Positions 48,352 to 57,421 of a stretch of 64,000 nucleotides of DNA are shown here, piece after piece. This DNA comes from Caballeronia sordidicola (GTDB lineage: Bacteria > Pseudomonadota > Gammaproteobacteria > Burkholderiales > Burkholderiaceae): the NCBI RefSeq assembly GCF_000729995.1, contig NZ_JNFG01000011.1, forward strand, positions 124,001 to 188,000, written 5' to 3'. Under the pieces are notes generated by a model. That model made no database searches and had not been told where the DNA came from. It worked only from the letters and a program-made list of their open reading frames with translations. The stretch's first letter is position 1, and the number at the start of each line of letters is the position of its first letter. The position numbers and the translations under genes are program-made.

Positions 48352-49458
48352 ATGTCCAATCTGAGCAATGCATTGCAACTGAACGCTATTCACAGTCAGT
48401 TGCCAGTCACGGCTTACTTTGACGAAGCGCTTCTCAAGCGCGAAATCGACACGCTGTTCAAACGCGGTCCCCGCTATATCGGGCATGAACTCATGGTGCC
48501 CGAGGCGGGAAGTTATTTTGCTTTGCCCGGCGAAGGCGAAGGGCGTGTGCTCGTCCGTAACAAGCAAGACGAAATCGAGTTGCTCTCGAACGTGTGCCGC
48601 CACCGCCAAGCCATCATGCTCAACGGCCGTGGCACGGCGGAGAACATCGTGTGTCCGCTGCATCGGTGGACCTACGACCTCGACGGCCAGTTGCTGGGCG
48701 CGCCCCATTTCGCCGATAACCCCTGCCTCAACCTTGGCAAATCCCAGTTGCAGAACTGGCAAGGGCTGTTGTTCGAGTCCAGCGGTCGCGACGTTGCAGC
48801 CGATCTGGCCCGGCTGGGTCCGTCGAAACATTTCGACTTTTCGGGCTTCATGTTCGATCACGTCGAAGTGCACGAGTGCAATTACAACTGGAAGAGCTTT
48901 ATCGAGGTGTACCTCGAGGATTACCACGTCGCGCCGTTCCATCCTGGTCTGGGGAGCTTTGTTTCCTGCGATGACTTAACCTGGGAGTTCGGCGACTGGT
49001 ATAGCGTTCAGACAGTTGGCGTGCACAAGAACCTGGAAAAGCCGGGTAGCCCGACGTACCGCAAGTGGCACGACGAAGTGCTGCGCTTCCGTAACGGTAA
49101 ACCGCCCGAATTCGGTGCTATATGGATGGTTTATTACCCGGGCATCATGATCGAGTGGTATCCGCATGTGCTCGTGGTGTCGTGGCTGATTCCGCAGGGT
49201 CCGCAGAAGACGACGAATATCGTCGAGTTCTATTATCCAGAGGAAATCGCGCTGTTCGAGCGTGAATTCATCGAGGCGGAACGGGCGGCGTATATGGAAA
49301 CGGCGCGCGAGGACGACGAGATCGCCGAGCGCATGGACGCCGGAAGGCGCGCGCTGATGAATCGCGGCGAGTCGCAGGTCGGACCGTATCAAAGCCCGAT
49401 GGAGTCAGGGATGCAGCACTTCCACGAGTTCTTGCGGCGGCAGTTGGGTGAGATTTGA
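48352..49458 (+). CDS. Rieske (2Fe-2S) ring-hydroxylating oxygenase, alpha-subunit type
   Basis: 368 residues from ATG 48,352, which follows GGGAGTGGGA; the frame runs back to 48,061 but that part is not family-like. The Rieske cluster ligands are Cys82/His84 (CRHRQ) and Cys101/His104 (CPLHRW). The catalytic domain follows with the mononuclear iron segment FIEVYLEDYHVAPFHPGL, containing the two His of the D/N-x-x-H-x4-H pattern. Substrate unknown; neighbours give no hint, and such a gene is often found next to xseB in Burkholderia. No reductase gene is adjacent. Confidence 0.92.
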   Translation: MSNLSNALQLNAIHSQLPVTAYFDEALLKREIDTLFKRGPRYIGHELMVPEAGSYFALPGEGEGRVLVRNKQDEIELLSNVCRHRQAIMLNGRGTAENIVCPLHRWTYDLDGQLLGAPHFADNPCLNLGKSQLQNWQGLLFESSGRDVAADLARLGPSKHFDFSGFMFDHVEVHECNYNWKSFIEVYLEDYHVAPFHPGLGSFVSCDDLTWEFGDWYSVQTVGVHKNLEKPGSPTYRKWHDEVLRFRNGKPPEFGAIWMVYYPGIMIEWYPHVLVVSWLIPQGPQKTTNIVEFYYPEEIALFEREFIEAERAAYMETAREDDEIAERMDAGRRALMNRGESQVGPYQSPMESGMQHFHEFLRRQLGEI

Positions 49459-49496
49459 GGGGGTATCCCTCTGTCGCCAACTCAGGCTACGAAGAA

Positions 49497-49527
49497 AATG
49501 CCCATCGTTCCGATGGGCATTTTTTTT
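49497..49527 (+). terminator. Intrinsic terminator after the Rieske oxygenase gene
   Basis: AATGCCCATCG and CGATGGGCATT form an eleven-base-pair stem with loop TTC, followed by eight T residues in total. A-residues on the other side may let it serve the convergent gene at 49,540 as well. Confidence 0.9.
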
Positions 49528-49539
49528 GGTTGCGCGCTC

Positions 49540-49875
49540 TTAGATCAACGCGGTCTGCAAGGGCGCGCGGTGCTCGTGGACCTTGAGGATGCGGAATTCG
49601 GTGCGTAGCGTACCGTTGGAGACGGTCTGGATGTGTTGAAGGTCAACTACCAGCACGTCGCCTTTGCCAAAGCGCTCGCCCGCGTTCACTTTCGCGAGGA
49701 AATCAACGTCGTCCATGGCGGTGAAGAATGCTGACTGGCCATCGTGCACGCGCCATTTGTACTGGTCTCTGAACGTCACCGACTCGATCAGCAGCATTTT
49801 TCTCGAGGTGAAATCGGAGACCACATCCTCCGTTATAACGGGCGGGGCGGGAACACCGGGTGATTTTGTCGCCAT
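49540..49875 (-). CDS. Hypothetical protein, 111 residues
   Basis: ATG 49,875 (MATKSPGVPAPP) is preceded by AAGGATT; the 21 further codons upstream are unsupported. The product has a short Pro-rich N-terminus and then a compact beta-rich region (FRDQYKWRVHDGQSAFFTAM, GERFGKGDVLVVDLQHIQT, LRTEFRILKVHEHR). I do not recognise the family. There is no signal peptide or membrane segment. It stands alone, convergent with the Rieske gene. Confidence 0.65.
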   Translation of the reverse strand: MATKSPGVPAPPVITEDVVSDFTSRKMLLIESVTFRDQYKWRVHDGQSAFFTAMDDVDFLAKVNAGERFGKGDVLVVDLQHIQTVSNGTLRTEFRILKVHEHRAPLQTALI

Positions 49876-50243
49876 TCGCAATCCTTGAAGTATTTGGCTG
49901 GTTGCGTAACGTGGAGCAGCACGCTCGAGCCGGAGCAAGCCCGGTCTCGAACGAATTACGCGTATGGATTGCCCGCGCAGGCACAGCTGCGCGGTAATCG
50001 ATACTGGCGACGACGAGCGGGTCTCGATACGCGAAACGTCCTAATTCAGGGGCGATTTTTCGTATTACCCCAGCGCGCGGCGAGCGGACTAAAGCCCAAG
50101 CGCAAGATCTTCCGCCCATCCCGCGACGACAAACATCAACGATGTGCTCAATCCTTTGTAGTTTTTGTTTAGACTTGAAACTTAACTACCGCAACGCGCC
50201 GTCCATCGGCCCACCAAGCCGCGCGTTTGCCCCGGGAGCTGTC
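49876..50243. other. Intergenic region without a supported gene
   Basis: About 370 bp between the hypothetical gene and the divergent sulfurtransferase. It contains an unremarkable AT-richer stretch near 50,150 and no recognisable gene, RNA or repeat. Confidence 0.4.
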
Positions 50244-51113
50244 ATGCCGCACACGCACCACACCACGCTTATTTCCGCGACCAATCTCGTCGATCTTCTC
50301 GCCGCCGCGCCCGGCACCGTGCTCATCGTCGATTGCCGTTTCGACCTGGCCGCGCCCGAGGCAGGCCAAGCCGCTTACGCAGCGGGGCATATTCCTGGCG
50401 CGCATTATCTGCATCTCGCCCGCGATTTGTCGGGCGCAAAGACAGGCAAGAACGGCCGCCATCCGTTGCCGGAACGCGCGGTGCTGGTCGCCACGCTCAA
50501 GCGGCTGGGCCTGAAGGAAGGCCAGCAAGTCGTCACCTACGACGCCCAGGGCGGCATGTACGCAGCCCGCCTGTGGTGGCTGTTGCGCTGGCTCGGTCAC
50601 GATTCCGTCGCCCTGCTCGACGGCGGCCTCAACGCATGGCAAGCGGCCGGACAGCCTCTGGATACAGCTACCTCGTCCGAATCCGAAGGCACGTTCAAGG
50701 CCGGCGCGCCGCTGGCCGTCACGTTCGACGTCGACGCCGTCGTGCGCAACCTGACTACGCACGACCACGTGCTGGTCGATGCCCGCTCGGCGGACCGGTA
50801 TCGCGGGGAAAACGAGACGCTCGATCCGGTCGGCGGCCACATTCCGGGCGCACTGAATCGCTTTTTCAAGGACAACCTGACCGCCGACGGCCGCTTCAAA
50901 ACCGCGCACGAATTGCGCGAGACATTTAGCGGGCTGCTTGGGGCGACATCGCCGGATCGGGTGGTGCTGCAATGCGGTTCGGGCGTGACCGCCTGCCACA
51001 ACGCACTGGCGATGGAGATCGCCGGTCTGCATGGCGCGGCGCTTTACGGGGGATCGTGGAGTGAATGGTGCGCGGACGCCTCGCGGCCGGTGGCTACAGG
51101 CGCGGCTGCCTGA
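50244..51113 (+). CDS. sseA: Tandem-rhodanese sulfurtransferase (thiosulfate/3-mercaptopyruvate type)
   Basis: 289 residues from ATG 50,244, after CGGGAGC. Two rhodanese domains: the first (about 10-140) has AAGHIPGAHYLHLARDLSG but no catalytic Cys loop; the second (about 165-285) has DARSADRYRGENETLDPVGGHIPGA and the active-site loop QCGSGVTAC. A CGSGVTA loop favours 3-mercaptopyruvate sulfurtransferase over thiosulfate activity. Cytoplasmic, single gene. Confidence 0.92.
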   Translation: MPHTHHTTLISATNLVDLLAAAPGTVLIVDCRFDLAAPEAGQAAYAAGHIPGAHYLHLARDLSGAKTGKNGRHPLPERAVLVATLKRLGLKEGQQVVTYDAQGGMYAARLWWLLRWLGHDSVALLDGGLNAWQAAGQPLDTATSSESEGTFKAGAPLAVTFDVDAVVRNLTTHDHVLVDARSADRYRGENETLDPVGGHIPGALNRFFKDNLTADGRFKTAHELRETFSGLLGATSPDRVVLQCGSGVTACHNALAMEIAGLHGAALYGGSWSEWCADASRPVATGAAA

Positions 51114-51365
51114 TAATTTTGCTGTGCTGGGGTCAAAGAGAGCGCGGCGGCACGGGTGCGAGACCAACTCTCCGCCCATTGAAAGACCGTGAGGTTGTAG
51201 CTCTGCTGGAAGTGGAGAAGGCGCACAGCGTGACTGGGCGCCTTTCCTCGCCGCTCCTAGCGAAGCCACGCGCCGCGCAGGGGCAAAACGGCGGCGCGGC
51301 CATACTGCACATCCGGAGTTTGGGACAGACAGCATCACAGCCGCAGCATCACCGCCCTTGCGCGC

Positions 51366-52241
51366 TCACTTCACGCCGTGCTCCCTGAACCACGCCAACG
51401 CGCGCTTCCAGCCATCTTCCGCATCGGCTTTCCGGTAACTCGGCCGGTAATCCGCGAAAAACGCGTGCGGCGCGTCATCGTAGACCACGATTTGCGAGCC
51501 CCGCGCGACCGCCGGCCCCGTTGCTATCGCCTGCTTCATCTGTTCGAGCGAGTCCTGCGGAATGCTTGGATCCAGCTTGCCGAACAGGCCAAGCACCGGT
51601 GCTTTCAAGTTTGACGCGAGATCGAGCGGATTCGCCGGATTGTTCGGCGTCTTGGCCCCCACTACCCGCCCATACCAGACCACCGCCGCTTTCAGGTGGG
51701 GATTACGCTCGGCGTAAAGCCACGTGATCCGCCCGCCCCAGCAAAACCCCGTGATCCCGAGCCGATGCAAATCGCCGCCATGTTCGCCCGCCCAGGCGAC
51801 AGTCGAGTCGATATCGGAGAGCACCTGATCGTCAGGTACCTTGGAGACGAGTTGCTCGTTCAACTGCTGCATCGACGTGAATTTCGACGCGTCACCTTCG
51901 CGTTCATAAAGATCGGGCGCGACGGCCAGATAACCGAGTTTGGCGAAGCGTCGGCAGACATCGGCAATATGCTCGTGCACGCCGAAAATCTCGTGAATCA
52001 CGATGATCACCGGCAGGTTCGTCTTGCCTTTCGGCTGCGCCCGATACGCGGGAATAAGCGTGCCGTCGGCGGCCTTGAAGCCAACCGGGCCGGCTTCAAG
52101 GCCCTCGCTATCGGTGATGATGGTTTGCGCGGACACCGGCATCACGCAAGCGGCAAAACCGCTGCCGACCGCTGCCTTGATGAACGTGCGCCGGTTGAAC
52201 GGGACGTGCGGGACGAGGCTGTCGATATCAGGCGTAAGCAT
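51366..52241 (-). CDS. Dienelactone hydrolase family protein with Tat signal
   Basis: 291 residues from ATG 52,241, after CTGGAGC. The N-terminus has a twin-arginine motif (NRRTFIKAAVGSGFAACVMP) ending in an AQT-type cleavage region, so export to the periplasm is likely. The alpha/beta-hydrolase part has HEIFGVHEHIADVCRRFA, the nucleophile elbow GFCWGG (Cys), an Asp in GKLDPSIP and His in DDAPHAFFADYRPSY, the dienelactone hydrolase triad. The substrate is unknown. Confidence 0.9.
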   Translation of the reverse strand: MLTPDIDSLVPHVPFNRRTFIKAAVGSGFAACVMPVSAQTIITDSEGLEAGPVGFKAADGTLIPAYRAQPKGKTNLPVIIVIHEIFGVHEHIADVCRRFAKLGYLAVAPDLYEREGDASKFTSMQQLNEQLVSKVPDDQVLSDIDSTVAWAGEHGGDLHRLGITGFCWGGRITWLYAERNPHLKAAVVWYGRVVGAKTPNNPANPLDLASNLKAPVLGLFGKLDPSIPQDSLEQMKQAIATGPAVARGSQIVVYDDAPHAFFADYRPSYRKADAEDGWKRALAWFREHGVK

Positions 52242-52441
52242 GCAAAGCTCCAGCGGCATGAGCCGCGAAGGACCACTGGTCGATCACTGGCACGAGGTGC
52301 TGGCGAACCAGGCGTCCGGTACGGGTAAGCCGCGCTACCAGCCCGCAAAGCCGAAAGCACGGCAACGACTTCAGATAACCACGCAATTGCCACTTTGATA
52401 CGCTCACTGCGAGTCGAAGCGGCAGCCCATTCTAAACAGGT

Positions 52442-53800
52442 CTAATGAAGCTTGACCCGCGGCGCGGTGGAGCGCCGCAGCCAGTGGGCGACCGTATCCA
52501 GCGCCATGCGCGCCCAGCCATGCAGCGCCGCAATATGCATGCGGTAAAGCGACTGATACATGAAGCGCGCAAACAGCCCTTCGATCAGCATGTTGCCGCC
52601 GATCAACCCACCCATCAGGCTGCCGACCGCGCTGAAGTGCCCGAGCGACACCAGCGATCCAAAGTCGCGATACGTGTAGTCGGGCAGCGGCTTGTCCTCC
52701 AGCCGGCGTTCAAGCGACTTCAGCAGGAAACTCGCCTGCTGATGCGCGGCTTGCGCACGCGGTGGTACGTTGCGCCCTTCTTTCTCACCGCCGGGCCACG
52801 GACACGCGGCGCAATCGCCGAGAGCGAAAATGTTGTCATCGGTTTCGGTTTGCAGCGTGCGGCGTACGATCAACTGGCCGAGCCGGTTGGTCGCCAGGCC
52901 ATCGAGTTGCGCGAGCACGGCCGGCGCGCGAATGCCGGCCGCCCAGACGGTCAGGTCCGCTGCAATAGTCTTGCCGCTCGCCGTGCGGATGGACCCGCGC
53001 GACACTTCGGCCACGGTCTCGCTGGTCATCAGCGCGACGCCGAGCTTGTCCAGCAATTCGGCAGTCGCGGTGGACACGCGCTCGGGCAACGCGGGAAGAA
53101 TGCGCGGCCCGGCTTCGATCAGCACAATGCCGATATCGTGTTTCGGATCGAGTTTGTGCAGCCCGTAAGCGTGCAGCACCTGCGCCGTGTTGCGCAGTTC
53201 CGCCGATAACTCCACGCCCGTCGCCCCGCCGCCGACAATCGCCACCTGGATCCGCGGCTGCCTTGCGCCCACAGCGGCCGCGCTCGCCATGGCCGCCTCC
53301 GGCGTCCGATACTCCGCGCGAATGCACGCTGCGATCAGCCGTTTGCGGAACAACTCGGCTTGATCGACGGTATCGAGTGCGAGTGAATTTTCCTGCGCGC
53401 CCTGAACGCCGAAAAAGGCCGTCGTGCTGCCAATCGCCACGACGAGCGTGTCGTATTCCAGATCGCGCTGCGGCATCAGCTCGCCGGCTTCATCGTCGAG
53501 AAGGGGCCCAAGCGTCACCCGTTTCGCCGTCCGGTCGATGCCAAGCAAATCGCCCTGCTGGAACTCGAAACCGTGCCAGCGCGCCTGCGCCGCATACGGC
53601 AATTCCTGCGAGAACGGGTCCATGCTGCCGGCCGCGACTTCATGCAGCAGCGGCTTCCAGATATGCGTGGAATTGCGGTCGATCAGCGTGACTTGCGCAC
53701 GCGCTTCGTGTTTGCCATTCGCGTTGCCGAACTTGTCACCAAGACGCGTGGCCAGTTCAAGCCCGCCCGCTCCGCCGCCGACGATGATGAAACGATGCAT
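52442..53800 (-). CDS. ndh: Type II NADH:quinone dehydrogenase (second copy)
   Basis: 452 residues. FAD motif FIIVGGGAGGLELATRLGDK, NAD motif VAIVGGGATGVELSAELRN, ALGDCAACPW, and a membrane-binding C-terminus (GGNMLIEGLFARFMYQSLYRMH) almost identical in layout to the copy at 16,776-18,110 (both end in a short VKLH tail). It sits among housekeeping genes and is probably the resident enzyme. Divergent from nothing visible; polA follows 60 bp upstream on the same strand. Confidence 0.92.
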   Translation of the reverse strand: MHRFIIVGGGAGGLELATRLGDKFGNANGKHEARAQVTLIDRNSTHIWKPLLHEVAAGSMDPFSQELPYAAQARWHGFEFQQGDLLGIDRTAKRVTLGPLLDDEAGELMPQRDLEYDTLVVAIGSTTAFFGVQGAQENSLALDTVDQAELFRKRLIAACIRAEYRTPEAAMASAAAVGARQPRIQVAIVGGGATGVELSAELRNTAQVLHAYGLHKLDPKHDIGIVLIEAGPRILPALPERVSTATAELLDKLGVALMTSETVAEVSRGSIRTASGKTIAADLTVWAAGIRAPAVLAQLDGLATNRLGQLIVRRTLQTETDDNIFALGDCAACPWPGGEKEGRNVPPRAQAAHQQASFLLKSLERRLEDKPLPDYTYRDFGSLVSLGHFSAVGSLMGGLIGGNMLIEGLFARFMYQSLYRMHIAALHGWARMALDTVAHWLRRSTAPRVKLH

Positions 53801-53864
53801 TCAGACTCCCCTATGACATCATTCGAAACTAGCTGGATGGGCCACCGGCACGCTCAGTGCGCCC

Positions 53865-56603
53865 TCAGTGCGCCTCTTCCCAGTTATTGCCCACGCCGAC
53901 TTCCGCCACCAGCGGCACCTTCAGTTTGGCGACGCCGCACATCAACTCCGGCAGGCGTTTGCGGACCTCGGACAGCTCGGCTTCAGGCACTTCGAGCACG
54001 AGTTCATCGTGGACCTGCATGATCATCTTGGTCTGACTGTTCGATGCTTCCAGCCAGTCCTGCACGGCGATCATGGACAGCTTGATGAGGTCGGCCGCCG
54101 TGCCTTGCATGGGCGCGTTGATCGCGGCGCGCTCGGCGCCTTGCCGACGCGGTCCGCTGCCGCCGTTAATCTCGGGCAGCCACAAGCGCCGTCCGAACAC
54201 GGTCTCGACAAAACCATCGCGCTTCGCCTTCGTGCGCGTTTCTTCCATGTAGTTCGCGACACCCGGATAGCGCTGGAAATACCGGTCGATATAAAGCTTC
54301 GCCGCATCGCGCGAAATGCCGATATTCGATGCCAGCCCGAACGCGCTCATCCCGTAGATCAAGCCGAAGTTGATGACCTTCGCGATGCGCCGCTGGTCGT
54401 TCGATACTTCGATAGGCGTGACGCCGAAAATCTCTGAAGCAGTCGCCCGATGCACGTCTTCGCCTTCGGCGAACGAGCGCATGAGCGACGGGTCGCCGGA
54501 GATATGCGCCATGATGCGTAACTCGATCTGCGAGTAATCCGCTGACACGATCTTGGCTCCCGGCGGCGCAATGAACGCCTCGCGAATGCGCCGGCCTTCA
54601 CCGGTACGCACCGGGATGTTCTGCAGGTTCGGCTCATTCGACGACAAGCGCCCCGTCACTGCCACCGCCTGCGCGTAATTCGTATGCACGCGGCCCGTCT
54701 TCGCGTTGACCATGCGCGGTAGCTTGTCCGTGTAGGTGGACTTCAGCTTCGACAAGCCGCGATGCTCCAGCAAGATCTTTGGCAGCGGATAGTCTTCGGC
54801 GAGTTTCTGCAGCACTTCTTCGTCGGTGGAAGGTGCGCCACTCGGGGTCTTCTTGACCACCGGCAATTGCAGCTTCTCAAAGAAGATCTGGCCGATCTGC
54901 TTCGGCGAACCCAGGTTGAATTCGCCGCCCGCGAGCATGTATGCCTCGGCTTCCAGCTGAATCAAACGCGTGGCGATCTGGCCGCTTTGAACCCGCAGCA
55001 ATTCACCGTCGATCAGCACGCCATTGCGCTCCATCTTGCGCAGCACGCGTGACGTCGGCATTTCAATGTCGCGATACACCTTGAGCAATTGCGCTTCATC
55101 GGCGAGCTGCGGATAAAGCGCTTGATGCAGCCGCAACGTGATGTCCGCGTCTTCCGCTGCGTAGGGCGCGGCCTGATCCAGCGCGACTTCGTCGAAGCCG
55201 ATCTGCGACGCGCCCTTGCCCGCCACCTCTTCGTACTTGATGGTCTTCGCGCCCAGATGCCGGAGCGCGAGATTGTCCATGTCGTGGGGCCGGTGCGACT
55301 CGAGCACATACGATTGCAACAGCGTGTCGTGCTCGACACCGTTCAATTCGATGCCATAGTTCGCCAGTACTTGCTCATCGTATTTCAGATGCTGGCCGAC
55401 CTTCTTCTTCGACGGATCCTCAAGCCACGATTTAAGCTTTTGCAGGACTTCGTCGCGCGGCAGCTGCAGCGGTGCGTCCGGCCCCCGATGCGCGACCGGA
55501 ATATAAGCGGCACGTCCCGGCTCAACCGACACTGACAACCCGACCAGTTGCGCGAGCATGGGGTCGAGCGCGGTCGTTTCGGTATCGAAGGAAGTCAGCT
55601 CGGCGGCGTTGATGCGCGCGAGCCATTCGTCGAATTGCTCCCACGTCTGGACGGTGTCGTAATGCCGCTCCATTTCGGTGGCCGGCGCGGGCGGCGTGTC
55701 GACAGGACCTTCCACCGCGTCCGCAATCTCCACTTCCCGCAGCCAGGTCTTGAAACCGTGCCGCGTGAACAGGTCGCGCAATTCGTCGCGGGCCTCGGGC
55801 CGCGCCGGAAGCGTTTCCTCGATCGACACGATCTGCTCCGTCAGGTCGCATTCCGTCTGTACGGTAACGAGCTTTTTTGCCATCGGAAGGAAGGTGAGAG
55901 CCTTGCGCAGATTGTCTCCCACCGCACCTTTGATTTCGTCCGCATGTGCCACGATGCCATCAAGGGTTTCGTATTGGGTGAGCCATTTCAAGGCTGTCTT
56001 CGGCCCGCACTTGTCGACACCCGGTACGTTATCGACCGTATCGCCGATGAGCGAGAGATAGTCGACGATCCGCTCCGGCGGCACGCCGAACTTACCCAGC
56101 ACCCCGGCGCGATCGAGCGTCTCGTTGGACATCGTGTTGATGAGGGTGACATGATCCGTCACAAGCTGCGCCAGATCCTTGTCCCCGGTCGATACGACCA
56201 CTTTCATGCCGCGCTTTTCGGCGGCAACCGCAAGCGTGCCAATGACGTCGTCGGCCTCCACGCCTTCGATCATCACCAGCGGCCAGCCGAGCGCTCGCAC
56301 GATCACGTGGATGGGTTCAATCTGTTTCGAGAGGTCATCGGGCATAGACGGCCGGTTTGCCTTGTAATCCGGATACCAGTCGTCACGAAATGTCTTGCCT
56401 TTTGCGTCGAATATGCACGCGCTATACTCTGCATTGATGTCTTTTCGCAACCGCCGGAGCATGTTGATCATTCCATACAACGCACCGGTTGGACCGCCGT
56501 CAGGGCCGCGTAAATCTGGCATGGCGTGGTAGGCCCGATAGAGATAGCTGGATCCGTCGACCAATAGCAGGGTCTTACCTTCAAGATTAAGTTCTTCAGG
56601 CAT
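53865..56603 (-). CDS. polA: DNA polymerase I
   Basis: 912 residues from ATG 56,603 (MPEELNLEGKTLLLVDGSS). Order: 5'-3' exonuclease (GDKDLAQLV, KCGPKTALKWL), 3'-5' proofreading domain (TSFDTETTALD keeps the metal-binding Asp and Glu), polymerase with SADYSQIELRIMAHIS and VHDELVLEVPE. It repairs DNA and removes primers. Its start codon lies one base from the start codon of the divergent LOG-family gene, so each promoter must sit within the other's coding region. Confidence 0.97.
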   Translation of the reverse strand: MPEELNLEGKTLLLVDGSSYLYRAYHAMPDLRGPDGGPTGALYGMINMLRRLRKDINAEYSACIFDAKGKTFRDDWYPDYKANRPSMPDDLSKQIEPIHVIVRALGWPLVMIEGVEADDVIGTLAVAAEKRGMKVVVSTGDKDLAQLVTDHVTLINTMSNETLDRAGVLGKFGVPPERIVDYLSLIGDTVDNVPGVDKCGPKTALKWLTQYETLDGIVAHADEIKGAVGDNLRKALTFLPMAKKLVTVQTECDLTEQIVSIEETLPARPEARDELRDLFTRHGFKTWLREVEIADAVEGPVDTPPAPATEMERHYDTVQTWEQFDEWLARINAAELTSFDTETTALDPMLAQLVGLSVSVEPGRAAYIPVAHRGPDAPLQLPRDEVLQKLKSWLEDPSKKKVGQHLKYDEQVLANYGIELNGVEHDTLLQSYVLESHRPHDMDNLALRHLGAKTIKYEEVAGKGASQIGFDEVALDQAAPYAAEDADITLRLHQALYPQLADEAQLLKVYRDIEMPTSRVLRKMERNGVLIDGELLRVQSGQIATRLIQLEAEAYMLAGGEFNLGSPKQIGQIFFEKLQLPVVKKTPSGAPSTDEEVLQKLAEDYPLPKILLEHRGLSKLKSTYTDKLPRMVNAKTGRVHTNYAQAVAVTGRLSSNEPNLQNIPVRTGEGRRIREAFIAPPGAKIVSADYSQIELRIMAHISGDPSLMRSFAEGEDVHRATASEIFGVTPIEVSNDQRRIAKVINFGLIYGMSAFGLASNIGISRDAAKLYIDRYFQRYPGVANYMEETRTKAKRDGFVETVFGRRLWLPEINGGSGPRRQGAERAAINAPMQGTAADLIKLSMIAVQDWLEASNSQTKMIMQVHDELVLEVPEAELSEVRKRLPELMCGVAKLKVPLVAEVGVGNNWEEAH

Positions 56604-56604
56604 T

Positions 56605-57354
56605 ATGAACAAAAGAAAAGTGATTCCGAGTCTGCGATCGCTCGCAGATCAAGAGCGCGCGACGGCCAAGAAGGCCCGCGCATCGTGGCAGATGTTCACG
56701 ATTATGGCAGAGTTTATCGAGGCGACCGAGTACCTCTCGGAGATCCGCCCTGCCATCAGCATCTATGGTTCGGCGCGCCTGAAACCGGAGTCGCCATACT
56801 ACAAGCTCACCATGGAGATCGCGCAGAAATTCTCCGACGCGGGCTTCGCCGTCATCTCCGGCGGCGGCCCCGGCATCATGGAGGCGGCCAACAAGGGCGC
56901 CCATGCGGGAAAGTCGCCATCGGTGGGGCTGAACATCGAATTGCCGCACGAGCAGTCGGGCAACCAGTGGCAGGATATCTCGCTGCGCTTCCGGCACTTC
57001 TTCACGCGCAAGGTCACGTTCGTGAAGAATTCGGACGCCGTTGTGGTCATGCCGGGTGGCTTTGGTACGCTCGATGAAATGGCCGAAGTGCTCACGCTGA
57101 TCCAGACCAAGAAGTCGCGGCATGTGCCTATCGTGCTTGTCGGCGCCGAGTTCTGGGAAGGCTTGCTCTCGTGGTTCCGCAACACGCTGGTTCCGACCGG
57201 CGTGATCAGCGCGAAGGATCTCGATCTCATGCAGGTGATCGACGACCCCGACCAGGTGCTGGAAGCGGTGCTGCAATTCTACGAAGACCGCGAGACAGCG
57301 GAAGAACAGCCGGCCGAAGGCAAGTCGGATGAAGACCGCATGTTTTATCTTTGA
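56605..57354 (+). CDS. LOG-family (TIGR00730) nucleotide-processing protein
   Basis: 249 residues. The lysine-decarboxylase-fold signatures are VISGGGPGIMEAANKGA and VVMPGGFGTLDEMAEVLTL (PGGxGTxxE). Family members cleave nucleoside 5'-monophosphates to ribose-5-phosphate and base (cytokinin-activating LOG in plants, PpnN in bacteria). Adjacent to AMP nucleosidase, which does the same to AMP. The acidic C-terminus is typical of the Burkholderia form. Confidence 0.92.
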   Translation: MNKRKVIPSLRSLADQERATAKKARASWQMFTIMAEFIEATEYLSEIRPAISIYGSARLKPESPYYKLTMEIAQKFSDAGFAVISGGGPGIMEAANKGAHAGKSPSVGLNIELPHEQSGNQWQDISLRFRHFFTRKVTFVKNSDAVVVMPGGFGTLDEMAEVLTLIQTKKSRHVPIVLVGAEFWEGLLSWFRNTLVPTGVISAKDLDLMQVIDDPDQVLEAVLQFYEDRETAEEQPAEGKSDEDRMFYL

Positions 57355-57392
57355 TGGTTTGATAGCGGGTTTGACTGCATGAGCGCTCGATG

Positions 57393-57418
57393 AGCGGCTC
57401 CTTTCGGAGCCGCTTTTT
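57393..57418 (+). terminator. Intrinsic terminator after the LOG-family gene
   Basis: AGCGGCTCC and GGAGCCGCT pair around TTTC and are followed by a run of five T counting the stem end. It lies 38 bp after the stop and abuts the convergent amn gene. Confidence 0.85.
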
Positions 57419-57421
57419 GCG

